A DNA stretch of 64,000 nt from contig JAKGHH010000005.1 in the NCBI GenBank assembly GCA_022828595.1, positions 52,695,655 to 52,759,654 of the forward strand, given 5' to 3'. Positions within the stretch are counted from its first letter, which is position 1. Each line of letters begins with the position of its first letter. This DNA comes from Nelumbo lutea. Its lineage: Eukaryota; Streptophyta; Magnoliopsida; Proteales; Nelumbonaceae. The translations under genes were made by a program, and so were the position numbers. Under the pieces are notes generated by a model that worked only from the letters and a program-made list of their open reading frames with translations, was not told where the DNA came from and searched no databases. Of the stretch, positions 1 through 12,292 are shown piece by piece.

Positions 1-1472
1 CCAGGTTACGGGCGAATACGAAGCACGCGAGCTAACTATGATCGCCTACTTGGCAAAGGTAAAGGAGGCTCTACTCAACTTCTAGCCACACTTCATTAAG
101 CAAATCCCGAGGTCAGAGAACACTGAGGCCGACGCCTTGTCCTGGTTAGCCAGCACCAGTCACAACACCATGAGAACCGTGTACATAGAGGACATACCTC
201 GGCCTAGCATTCTCGGGGGGGCAGAGGAGGTCGCTCCCGTCCTTGAAGCAGAGCTGAGCTGGATCGACCCACTCACGAGCTTCTTGCTTGACGGGACCCT
301 CCCTGCAGATCGCAATGCAGCCAGAAGGGTGCAGCGCCAGGCAGCCAAATATGTCATAATAGACGAACGGTTGTACCGACAATCCTACACGCTCCTCTAC
401 TTGCGTTGCTTGCGACCTACCGAAGCCGAGCTCGTACTCCATGACACTCATGAAGGTTTGTGAGGCGAACACTTTGGGGGGCAGGGCCCTCGCCTAGAAG
501 GCACTTCGACAAGGGTACTACTGGCCAACGATGAAAGCAGAGGCCATTGAGCTCGTCAGAAAATGCGACAAGTGTTAGAAGCATGCCAATATCCACCATC
601 AGCCTGCCACCGACCTCAAGTATCTCACTAGTCCATAGCCCTTTGCGCAATGGGGCATCGACCTCTTGGGGCCATTCCCGCCAGCAAAAGGTGGGAGGAA
701 GTTTCTAGTGGTGGAGGTAGATTACTTCACAAAGTGGGTAGAAGTTGAACATCTCGCAACAGTCACAGCTCAAAACGTATAAAACTTCTTTTGGAAGAAC
801 ATAGTATGTCGCTTCGGATTACCTCATTACTGATCTCCGACAATGGCAAGCAGTTCGAGGACATCAAATTTCAGGAATGGTGCCAAGATATGGGATTCGA
901 CAGAACTTCACATCGGTCGTGCACCTGCAGGCAAACAGACAAGCAGAAGTTATGAACAGAGCTATCCTCCACGGGCTGAAAGTGCGACTAGACTGAGCTA
1001 AAGGGTTGTGGGCGGATGAGCTACCAAGCATTCTATGGGCTCATCGAACTACAAAAAAACTGCCATGGGAGAGACCCCCTTTAACCTCACCTACGGCACT
1101 GAACCGGTAATCCCGACGGAGACCGAAGTACCTACATTGCGACAAGAAGCATACAACGATCAGACAAATGGAGATGAGCTACGTACCAACCTCGATCTAC
1201 TCGATGAGGTAACAGACCTCGCGTACATCCGGACCGCAGCATACCAGCAAAGAGTAGCTCGGTACTACAATGCCAGAGTAAAAAAGCAGAACTTCTGCAT
1301 CGGCGACCTGGTTCTCCATAAGATCATGGCACCCGAGCCCAGCGTGAGCAAACTTGGACCGAATTGGGAAGGGCCCTACCGAGTAAAGAGAGCGCTCGAG
1401 GGAGCATACAAGGTCAAAACCTTAGAGGGAAAACAAGTACCCCGAGCATGGAATGTCGTTAACTTGAGATGA
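1..1472 (+). pseudogene. Ty3/gypsy (Tat-type) pol 3' end, RNase H tail and integrase, decayed
   Basis: Reading frames on the plus strand give the end of an RNase H domain (a SENTEADALSWLAS stretch near 110-155), then a linker (137-463), a broken integrase (H2C2 zinc region and GIDLLGPFPPAKGG-type core, about 464-1,030, split among frames by stops and shifts), then an open integrase C-terminus at 1,035-1,472 containing TPFNLTYGTEPVIP, AAYQQRVARYYNARVK and NWEGPYRVKRALEGAYK. These match the pol C-terminus of plant Tat-lineage Ty3/gypsy elements. The window starts inside the element, so gag, protease, RT and the 5' LTR are outside. In-frame stops (for example TGA at 461-463) mean it is not autonomous. 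About 370 bp of non-coding spacer (1,473-1,844) separates it from the antisense extra gene, the layout known for Tat elements. Confidence 0.85.
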
Positions 1473-1844
1473 TACTACCTACAAACCACCGAGCGAGGTG
1501 GACTAAGTTGCTACCAAGGACCTCGACGTGGGCAAGCAAAGGAAAAATGCTAGCACCAAGCTGACAAGGAAAAGCGCTAACAGTGAGCTAATAAGGACCT
1601 CGGTATCTCATCATCGGGGGCCAATGTTGATGCCGAAAGTGGCCGCACGAGTATGGTTCTCAACAAAACAATATAGTCAGTTTGGGCATATAGCCTTATT
1701 ATGCTAATTCGCCTTAGGCCCTAATTCCAGCAGTCCGACAATATAATCAGTTCGGCAAAGAAGGAGAAGACAACACTTAACCAAAAAGACATTTTATTGC
1801 AGAATACTCTATGTGCATTTCAAAAAAAAAAAACAGAAGCGAGC

Positions 1845-3471
1845 TCACAGGCTCGGAGGTACATCTTCCTCGCCCTCGAAAGGCACTTCAACGATACCCG
1901 AAGGTCCTGCCTCATCCTCAGAATCCGGTTCACCATTAGCCGCGTTGGCCATCTCCTGAGTAATGCGCAAAGTAGTTATGGTGCTGATGTCAAGCTCGGG
2001 GTACGTGTTCCTGATCATCCACCGGCTCAGTTTAAAACCCCTTCTATACAAGCCCACTATCAGGTCGTCAAAGCGTGGCGAGGCGATATAGTCATCGACG
2101 ACCTTCTTCTTAGCATCCTCGATGCCCTGAGAAAAGATCTCAGTCCTCTCCCTAATATCCTCCTGAAGGTATTCGACCTGGTGCTGCAAGTCTAGCCTCA
2201 GGATCGCCATGTGCTTCACCACCACTCCCATGGCCTCGGTATCTCTCTAAGACCTCGCCAGCCTGGCCTTTGCAGTGCGAGAAGCCACTTCGGAAGCACG
2301 TGCCCGCCTCGAGCTCCTTTCCGCTTGGGCCGCTAAAGCATGAATGGAGTAGTTCACCTACCAAAAAGAAAAATAACAACAAAGTTAAAAAGAGTAATAG
2401 CGAGAAAGGTAATAACGAGGAGCCCGACAAGAAGTCGCTGACTTACCACCATGGCATAAGAGGCAGCACGCCCAACTACGTGGTTCAAAGGAAGCTCGGC
2501 CCACGCTGCGACCTCCTCAGGGTAAACAGTCTCCCTACTTTTTTGAAGAGCGTGGTTCGGTGATAGCACACTCCTGAACTCGTCTTGGCCTCCCAAGCTT
2601 GAAGGCCCAGCCCGGGTATAAGCAGCCTCGGTGTAAGGGGCCCCTGCTGCTTCTTGTACTGGAGGGGCCATCTCGGGCTCCCTAGGCGGAGCCATTAGCG
2701 GAGAGCTTGATACCTTGGACTCCGCATCTCGGAGCAGTTCAGCACGAGTCCATTTGGCAACTTGCTTCTTCCTCTTCATGGCATGAAATAGGTTCCCACC
2801 ATGAGTCTTTTCTGCATCCATCACACCTGCAAAAAGAGCTCGGAATCAGGAAAATGAAAGAATGGAAAGCAAAACAAAAGGCAAGCCTCTGAGCAAAGAA
2901 CCTACCCGAACTCAGGTCGGCCTGGATGAGCTTGGCCTCCGTCAGGTAATGATGGCATTTTAGCCCGAGCCAGGCTTTGTCCTAGAGGCCCTTCGTCATC
3001 TCCTTATCTAGCGTAACACCGGGGTCAGGAGCAGCCAACCCCCACCCGGTTTGGAACGACCACCCCATTGCACTTCGTACCCCGAAGTAGTCCCGCTTCC
3101 ATGCTGGGACCTTGTTAGGAAGATCGTGTAAAAGCTTGAACCCCGGGTGAGGAGACAGGTAGTACGCTTGCTTATGCCTGGGGAGGGGACCCGCTTGCTT
3201 CTTAAGCATGAGAATAGAAGAGAAGATCTCCAGGTCTAAAGGCAGAATGTGTTCGCAAAAGAGGGAGATAGTCCCAACCAAATTGCGAATAGAATTCGGG
3301 TGGAGCTGACCGACGGTGACGCCGAAGTGTTTCATAACCTCAACGATAAGAGGGTGGAAAGGTAGGCGCAGCCCTACGAAGAGCTGCTCCCGGAATATCA
3401 CGATCTCGTCAGGACCGTGTTCCCAAGGGAAGTCGCCCGAGGGTATAAAGTAAGTATACTCCCTACGAAGA
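1845..3471 (-). pseudogene. Antisense extra ORF of the Tat element (Transposase_28-like), three exons
   Basis: Minus-strand gene between pol and the missing 3' LTR. Three exons fit one frame: 3,471-2,906, 2,826-2,447 and 2,357-1,845. Introns are 2,905-2,827 (GTAGG...GCAG) and 2,446-2,358 (GTAAGT...TAG), and codon phase is kept across both. Exon 1 has the PSGDFPWEHGPDE, FREQLFVGLRLPFHPL and MKHFGVTVGQLHPNSIRNL motifs typical of the 'putative gypsy type transposon' domain. Exon 3 has an Ala/Arg/Glu-rich probable coiled coil and a C-terminal PRFDDLIVGLYRRGFKLSRW motif. Two in-frame TAG codons (2,984-2,982 and 2,249-2,247) make it a pseudogene. Its N-terminus is lost at the fusion with alcohol dehydrogenase. 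Antisense ORFs in this position are described for Tat/Retand elements; their function is unknown. Confidence 0.75.
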
Positions 3472-4432
<961 letters not shown>

Positions 4433-4513
4433 TCTTTCTTTCTGGAGTTGGATTTTAGAAGCGTGGAGTGATAGACGGTGTTTATGGGGCAATTAAGGAG
4501 GTACATACAGATA

Positions 4514-4521
4514 TATTTATA
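4514..4521 (-). promoter_or_regulatory. TATA box of the ADH fragment
   Basis: Minus-strand TATAAATA lies 82 bp upstream of the ADH ATG at 4,432. That spacing suits a plant core promoter with a 5' UTR of roughly 50-60 nt. Confidence 0.6.
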
Positions 4522-4924
4522 GGGAGAAAGAAATTAAAAAGCCTTTGTTCCTCCGAACAAAATCACTGTCCGGTGCGGTACAAAATAGCCATAGGGGCGA
4601 CGTAAGAGGATCTTTAGTTCCTTATTCTTGGGATGTCCCTGATTTCCACAACTGCTTTTGTCCTTTGAATTTTCGTTTCTCAAAGAAAAAGAAGAAAATG
4701 TTGAATTTTTAAATCCGATCAACGAGGATTTAAGTGGTAATCTTGGGACATTTTCAACCATCCAATACATTTTACGTTGCAACTTTCCAATTAAAAGGCC
4801 AAAAACAAGAAAAAAAAGCAACTCAAAGGACACAACAAACCACAACAGAAAACACTCGAAAAATAGGAATCGAATTAGAGCTTCAAGTCAGACTGGAGAA
4901 AATTAATCATCAAGCCAAATAGGG
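4522..4924. other. ADH upstream region, no gene seen
   Basis: Remaining 5' flank of the ADH fragment up to the left border of the segmental duplication. Short open frames on both strands have no family signature. I see no further coding region. Confidence 0.5.
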
Positions 4925-5301
4925 CACCCAAAAATAAACTTGCCACGCTCATTGAAACCTTTCCATGCAAGAAGATGACATGCTACACCGTTACAGACCG
5001 ACCAATGTAAGAGAGCACAATTAGGGTCCATTTGTTTTATAGCTTGAATGGGAATAGTCTATTCCCATAGTTCTATTTGGTTTAGACAGAAACGATCGAA
5101 ATTTCATTTCCAACAGTCTGTTTGGTTCGGCACTAATATCAACTCGCCCATCACTAACCACTTGCACTATAAGCCAAGTATTAAAATCAGCTAATAATCC
5201 AATCTCGTAAGAATTTATTTACAAAGTATAGAAGTGCTCCACCATTCTTCTATCAAACCAAATACGCGTTTCAATTTAATAGAATTTTGGTAATAAAATA
5301 T

Positions 5302-6405
5302 CATGGTTTTCAAATTTGGACCGGAAAAACTAGTAACCGGTTTGGTCCCCGGGTCCGGTTACCTTAAAAACCAGAAATCTTTAAAATACATTGAAAAAGT
5401 CAAAAAACCACTAACCCGAGTGGTCAGACCGCTAAACCGTTCAACCCGAGCAGTAGTTGGCGGGTTCTCTTTTTTATTTTCATTGTTTAAAAAAATATTA
5501 CTTTAATATCCCCATCCCAAATCAATTAATCGAATGTAGGGTTAGAGCCCCATTTTCGCTCTAACCCTTCGTTCTTCCCTCCTCTCAACCCTCACACCCA
5601 ACCGACCACCCACGGCTACCAGCACCTCCAGCATTTGACGGTGATACACACCAACCGACGGTGATTAGCGGCGACCAGCAACGTCGAGTTTGCAGCGGCG
5701 GCCAACCCTCACACCCAACCAACCACCTACGACGGCCAGCTCCTCTGGTGTTCAACGGCGATGCACACTGATCGACTGCGACTAATGGCGATGTGTGATG
5801 GCGAGTTTGTAGCGGCGACCAGTATTTTTTGCGATTTGCATCACTTCCCGGCTGACCACGATTAATGACGACCGGTGATGACTAGCGTTTTTTGCAATTT
5901 GCAGCACTTTCAGGCTTTACAGTAGGCGAGTTTGCAGCACTTCCAGGTAAAAATTAGTGCAATTTTTTGATCAATTAGGTAAAATTAATGTGTATTGAAG
6001 TCCTTTACATATCAATCTTGGTTGCATAGCAAACTAACATTCTAGAGTGAATTCTCATATTTCTCCCCTTTTATTTTTTCTGTATTTTTTGCAATTTTTT
6101 GTTTTATTTTTCTGTTTCTTCTGAATTATTTTGTGTTTTTTCTGTATTTTTTAATTTTTTTTGTATTTTATTTTTAAATTTTTTATGTATTTTGTATTGT
6201 ATTATTTTTATTTAGATAGTTTTATTTTCTGTATTTTTTGTTTTTATTTAATTTTGTGCTACTTTTATTATTTATAATTATTTTTTTATTTATAATTTAT
6301 TTATGACATCACGGGTCGAACCGTTCGACCCGGATGGTTGAACCATTTAATCGGAAACCGGTCCCCTGACCAGTTCTGTTTCTGGTTCGTTTTTAAAAAT
6401 CATGA
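5302..6405. mobile_element. Non-autonomous TIR element, alpha copy
   Basis: Ends are inverted CATGGTTTTCAAA-type sequences (right end reads TTTTTAAAAATCATGA). The flanks are AAAATAT at 5,295-5,301 and 6,406-6,412, a 7-bp target duplication. The interior has repeated CCCTCACACCCAACCGACCA pieces and a T-rich tract, and no recognisable protein. The same insertion is in beta at 30,472-31,743, so it predates the segmental duplication. Superfamily not determined. Confidence 0.6.
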
Positions 6406-6479
6406 AAAATATTGAAAGATGATACACAGATGCCGTGGGGTTTATAGATACAAAGTTCCATAAAAGTTTTGCCATAGAA

Positions 6480-6807
6480 TAGGGATGTCAATTGTACCGG
6501 ATTTGGTCCAATCCAATCCAGGTAAATATGAATTCATTACAGATAGAGCAGGTCCAATCCAATCCAATTTTGGTCCATTGACACGCGTATTCTTATCTTC
6601 TATCAATAGACCCGATATTGGTTCAATTCAACCTAATCCAATATAAATCCATTAGGGGTCGATCAGATCCAATCCAATCCAATAAATCATTTGGACCATT
6701 ATGTCTGAACTAAATCAATTCAATATATCTTATTTGTCCATTTATCCGTCCAAATTTGTTTTGATTTCGACGGTTCCAACCCAAAAATCAGTCCAATGAC
6801 ACACCTA
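6480..6807. mobile_element. hAT-like MITE, alpha copy
   Basis: Begins TAGGGATGTCAATTG and ends CAATGACACACCTA, an imperfect inverted pair typical of short plant hAT-like repeats. The candidate 8-bp target duplication is degenerate (5 of 8). The beta counterpart is 31,818-32,144. Confidence 0.5.
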
Positions 6808-9800
6808 CATTAGAGCTCTAATCAGATTGACTCTTGCTGTTATTCAGATTGTAACTGAACTGAGCTTATATAGAGTTCCATAAAACGCTTGATGCGTTTG
6901 AGAAGAGTTCTTGTCCCTAAAGGTTATCATAGGAGTGTTTTCAATTTTCCATTATCATAGGAGTGTTTTCAATTTTCCATTGACCCAGTTCGTTGAATCT
7001 TCAAACCATCACCTACTTTGATTTTGGGTCCGATTATGTTGAAACCCACAATTTGGTAAAAAATGTTGACTTGGTCAAAATCTATTTGATCCGGGCGGTT
7101 CAATTGTTGATCCATTCGACCTAGTCATCGGGTCATGGGTTGCACGCTCAATGTATGTACACACTTTTAGAAGCCATAACTTTAAATGCATTTTAATGTC
7201 CAATTTGTGTGATCTTTTTTTTTATTATTTTGAGTAACTTTTTGAGATCTATGCTTCTCAAGGTCAAGGGGCCAAAGGTGCATTGCCCCGCTATTTTTGC
7301 CAAAAAAACCATTTTTTGGACCTAAAAAACAATTAAACATGACCCATGACCTGAAGGCAAAAGTGGGTCCACCTCCAAATAGGTTTTTAAAACATTGATC
7401 TTAGGTAGTCATATATTTATATTCACTTCCATTAATCTTAATTTGAACAGATCAACCAAATGGTGATCGCTGCCAGGGTTTGTGATTGTAGTTTAGAGTT
7501 TTTTTATGTGTTCAAGATGGGTATTTGGAAATATATATTATTTCATGTATGGCGCAATACGAAAACAAAATACATTGAGAAAAGTTTCAAAGAAAAGAGT
7601 AGAAGTCGAACTGTGAGGAAGAAGAATTCTTCATTGAATAATTAAGAGAAAATTCAATATAAAAAACTCTCTTAGCCTTCCCCTAACTAATCTTTATGTA
7701 GGCAAACACCCTTATAGTTCCTATTCCTAATTTGAAAACACTCCATAATAGAATCTTCCTAAAACTCCTAAAAAAATGTTTTAATTGTGCAATCCTAATC
7801 TAAGAAAACACTCTATAATAGAATATTACTTAAACCTTTCAAAAGGAAAGTCCTAATTGAATATAAATTCGAAAATTATAATCTAATACTAATTTGGTAA
7901 CTATGATCTAGAATAGAAGCCCTGCGATGACTCAAGGTTCAAACTATCAACACGTATCGTCCTGTATCGTCAGATACGTATCGTTCTGGGGCCACTCTGA
8001 TACGCCCTTACAGTGGGTGTATTGGGGGTCTGACCAATTCAGGGGGTGGAGGAGCCCTAAACCGGCCCCCTAAACCGATTGCAAAAAAAATAAGAAAAAC
8101 AATAAAAAAATAGTATTGATTCGCCCGATATATGCCCCTACTGGCGTATTGATATTTTCAACCTTGTCTGACATTATCTTGGTAAATTCAAACTAAGATA
8201 GGAATTCTGTGCTGATGCTAATCTTAGTAAATTCAAACCAGGATGGAAATTCCGTGATGACACTATCTTGATAAATTTGAACTCATATGGAAATTTTGTG
8301 CTAGTGCTAGATTGGTAAATTTGAATCAAAATAGAAGTTCGGTGCTAACTTGGTAACTAATTACTCAGTTGGATCAGTAATGTCATCCAAACTTTTTATA
8401 TGTCTTGGAATGGTCCCAACTTAGATAAAACTTATTGGTCTTCTCTTATACTACATCAATGTAGCATCATAATATAGCATTCTGATCCAACCCAAATGAT
8501 ATGATTTAGGGTTATTAGATCTGGCCAATATATTTGTTGGAATTATTAGACTAATTTAAGGTCCAATACATGTGGCTGAATACGATGCTCATGGACCTAA
8601 AGAGTGATCAGGTTGCCAATCCAGAGGCTTTCTTAGTTCCTTCTGTAATCGGTGTTCTGAACACACTGCGTATCTTTGTAGGTCAATAACAAAGGAAAAT
8701 ATGAGTACAGGTCTGCCGGTCTGGTTGTACGATGAAGAGTCGTCATACAACTTGTTTTGAGACTGAAAAAAAAAAGCGAGCGTTGTGTTCATTTCTTCAT
8801 TCTCAATTCATCATATAGCTAGGTTTCAGTCTAGAAAAGGGCATTTTTCAGATTAAAGAATTGAAAGTTTGGACTACTGTTATCGTCATATTCATAGAGA
8901 ATTTTGATTAAGTTGGGATTAAGGAAAAGTATAAAACAAGAATATTGAACTAATGGTCTATGTATATAGTTCGTGAATCTTGAGCACCCTATCCTAAAAC
9001 CCAGTCCAATTTAAGGCAAGTCGCATAAACTGATCTAAATCCCAAAACAACTCAGATTGAGTTACGTTGTATCTGTAAGGAGAGTAGACAAGGGCAGGGG
9101 TTCCAAAAATTTTAAAAAATGGCTTATGATATAGAAGTAAACTGTAAATGTTCCTTTTACTTGCTTACATAATAAACAGGTGTCTGACTGGGTACCTATG
9201 AGCTCATTACTCAACCTAAGACCAACCTAATATAGAATTAAGCTTAAGTTTTTAGCCTAATAAGCCTAGTTCATAGCCGAAAAAAATCCCAGTTCAACCT
9301 GAGAAAAAGCTAGTAGAGTTGAGTTGGCCCACCTAAGTTGCATTTTCCACCAATTCGAAACTCTGCTATTTGATGAATTGTCCACTTTGGCCACTGGAGA
9401 AATAGTTCAGACAGTCCAGTTAGTTTCTCAAATAATTGATCTAGTTACAACCCTTTAGTTTCTAGTTAAAAGATGTGTTTGTTGGTACTACTGTTACTAT
9501 TCCATACATGTAAGGTCTTTTCTCTGATCAATATGTTTTGTCACCAACTTGCCCTAGCCCGACTATGCCCACTCATGCCTGAACCTGGAAGAGTTGTGCT
9601 TGGATTTAGCTTGAACGACTTCACCTCAGGTGACGACCATATTATAATTAATCAAATTAAATTCTTGTATGGTTTCTCATCTCATTTCAGTTGTTTAAAA
9701 AGTGATAGTAGGATGAGGAGGAGTTTTGGCGCATCATATAAGTGCAATAGCTGGTCGTTCTTTGTTGACTTTAAGGATCCTTTTGATTTTTGGCAAATTA

Positions 9801-9942
9801 ATGCTCAATTTCTGAAATTTATATCATTCATGAACAACTCAACACTTTCTAGCGAAGGGAAAGAAATCAATTATCACAAGTTTTCAATCTACTTTGTGCT
9901 AATTAACATTCTTTGTCATAGAGGAGTTTCTTAAGATATATA

Positions 9943-11389
9943 CCCTCCAGTGAAATTATGACACGTGGCACCTTGTGACAAGTAGGCAAATAGCCAGGCA
10001 ATAACTTACCAAGTTAGTGACCCACCCAGGCACTGGTCTGGTCGGCTTGGCGCGACCTGCGCGTGGCTTGCGCGGCCTGCGCGACCTGGCCGACCTGGAT
10101 CAGCCTAGTACATGATCAGACCTGGCCGACCTAGCCGCTCATAAGACGCCCACCGATAAGCTCGGCACCACGAGCTCGGTAGCTCACCAAGGAGCTCGCC
10201 AAGGAACTCGGTAGCTCACCAAAGAGCTCGCCAAGGAGTCAGGCAGCTCGGCAGAGCTCGCCACAAGCAGTTCGACAGAGCTCCCCCGGGCAGCTCGCCA
10301 CTTTTATGGTAGCTAGGTATAGGAGTAGTTTGGCGTATCGCAAGAAGATCTCCTGCTTGACAACTGTACCTGACAGATCCGGAGATCTGCGCCCATGTCT
10401 CTCGCTGGGCAGCGCCGTGCCTGCCAGTCCTGAGAGCTGTCCCTTGACTGGCAGAGCCATACTCTGCAGCATCCGCTTGCACCCCGCCACCTCAGCCCTG
10501 GCAGTAACAGCTGCGGCAGAGAGACTGAGGTGGTTATGCCTGACTTGATAGAGGCTGTTACGCCTGATTTGACAGGACACCACTATATAAGGACTCAGAC
10601 TCCCAAAGACAAAAGGGGAGAGAATGGAAAAAATGGAGGTAATCCTTGCTCTCTAGCTCTCTCGTTTCTCCAATATTATCTTCAAAGCTCTCTACAATCA
10701 GAGTGCTAAATTAAGCGTCGGAGGGTCCCTGCTGGGAAAATACCCCCGGGTCCTCTGATTCAGTTCCTGCAAGTCCTTCAGCTCCCGCCGCCTACAAAGA
10801 GGAGGAAAAGATGGAGTTCCCGCAGGTCCCTCATCTCCCGCTGCCTACAAAGAGGAGGAAAATATGGAGTTCCTGCAGGTCCCCCAGCTCCCACCGCCTA
10901 CAAAGAGGAGGAAAAGATGGAGTTCTCGCATGTCCCTCAGCTTTCACTGCCTACAAAGGAAAGAAGACCACCTCATGCAGAGGCAGTCGGGTGCGCTGCA
11001 CCAGAGAGCTTCACCATTCTCTAAGTCACAGGCCGCCTAGTAGGGAGTTTGCCACCAGGCAGTTCACCACCAGGGAGTTCGCAACTAGGGAGCTCGCCAC
11101 TAGGCAGTTTGCCACCAGGCTATTCGCCACCAGGCAGCTCACCACTATGGAGCTCGCCACCAGGGAGCTCACCACCAGGCAGTTCGCCACCAGACAATTC
11201 GCCACCTTGCAGTTCGCCACTAGGCAGTTTGCACCCCTGGCAGTTCACCAAGCAGTTCGCCACCAGGCAGTTCACCACCAAGTAGCTCATCACTAAGGCA
11301 CGTCACCACCGGGTCAAATAACTAGGTACTTAGACAAAAAATTTTTTACATCACAAAACATTGGTACACGAACAGAAACGTTTACATCA
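9943..11389 (+). repeat. 5' LTR of the LARD-like element, start-truncated
   Basis: Aligns to 12,311-13,803. It ends TTTACATCA directly before the primer-binding site. TATA-like CTATATAAGG near 10,583 suggests the LTR promoter. It contains about four 54-bp repeats (about 10,738-10,965) and a 15-bp minisatellite (11,041-11,285). Confidence 0.8.
11041..11285 (+). repeat. 15-bp minisatellite in 5' LTR
   Basis: About 16 degenerate copies of GCCACCAGGCAGTTC and variants (GGGAGCTC in place of GGCAGTTC). Fifteen bases is a multiple of three, so all frames stay open and give false repetitive ORFs on both strands. Confidence 0.85.
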
Positions 11390-11410
11390 ATTGGCGCCGT
11401 CTGTGGGAAC
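11390..11410 (+). other. Primer-binding site
   Basis: ATTGGCGCCGTCTGTGGGAA lies directly after the 5' LTR. TGGCGCC is complementary to a tRNA 3' end of GGCGCCA type, as in plant Ty3/gypsy Tat- and Athila-related elements. I do not assign the exact tRNA. Confidence 0.65.
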
Positions 11411-12276
11411 ACGCTACAAAAAGTTAAGTTCTCATCCTACAAAAGCTAAGTTCTCATCTTACCAAAGCTATGTCCTCGCTTTTTAGAAATTGAAGCTATC
11501 GCTTTATAGTTTACATTTTTTATGAACTCAAAGACTATGCAGGGAGCTAACGGACTAAGTAGCTCTACCAACCTTACTTTCAATTCAGATAATGCCTCAT
11601 TAGTCCTCTCCGCAAGGTCCCCCCTACAAAGATGAGCTCTTTGTGGCTTCCGCGGGAGTTGGCTGCCAACAGACTTCATAGGCGCCCTTACCGGTCGAGC
11701 CTTCCAAGGCTCCCATATGAGCTGGCAACCTAAAGTTAATAGTGCTGCCCCTGAAGGTCGAGCTCCTAGTAGCTTCTTGTAGGAGTGGGTGACCGGCATT
11801 ACGAAGCTGATGCAGCACAATCATAGCTCGACACCTCACAGGCAAAGCCTACAGACCACATTACTACTTAAGACCCGGTCGCCTCTCTGGCACGGGAAAA
11901 AGTCAAAGAAGAGTAGACTATGAGTCACTCCCAAAAGCCTACGGGCCACATTACTACTTAAGACCCAGTTGCCTCTTCGGCATGGGCAAAGTCAAGAAGA
12001 GTGGATTACGAATCACTCCCAAAGCCTATGGGCCACACTATTGCTAAATACCCAGTCGCTTCCTCAGCATGAGCAAAATCAGAAAAGTGAACTATAAGTT
12101 GCCCCTAGAACCTAAGGGCTACACTACTGAACTGGCGAAGACCTCCTCACCTTATTGGCAGCTCGCCACATACAGGCAGCTCCCAAAGCCTAAGGAATTG
12201 GATCAGTACTTACTAGCTCGTCTACTTACAGGCCAAAAGAAGAAATCTACTCCCTTCGCTGAGTTACTCTCAGCTT

Positions 12277-12292
12277 GGGAGTGGGGGGAAAA
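12277..12292 (+). other. Polypurine tract
   Basis: GGGAGTGGGGGGAAAA-type purine run immediately before the 3' LTR start at 12,293, the expected plus-strand priming site of an LTR element. Confidence 0.65.

Noticed and set aside
8589..8792. 67-codon ORF present in both duplication copies (33,910-34,113)
   Set aside because: The copies differ by single-base indels that shift part of the frame, so the coding frame is not conserved beyond DNA homology.
9473..9934. 153-codon ORF starting with a hydrophobic stretch
   Set aside because: The beta copy (34,798-35,121) stops early and shifts; no family motif.
10811..11296. ORF with ATRQF-type five-residue repeats (also 13,373-13,699 and minus-strand versions)
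   Set aside because: A 15-bp minisatellite leaves every frame open; it lies inside an LTR and the frames differ between the two LTRs.
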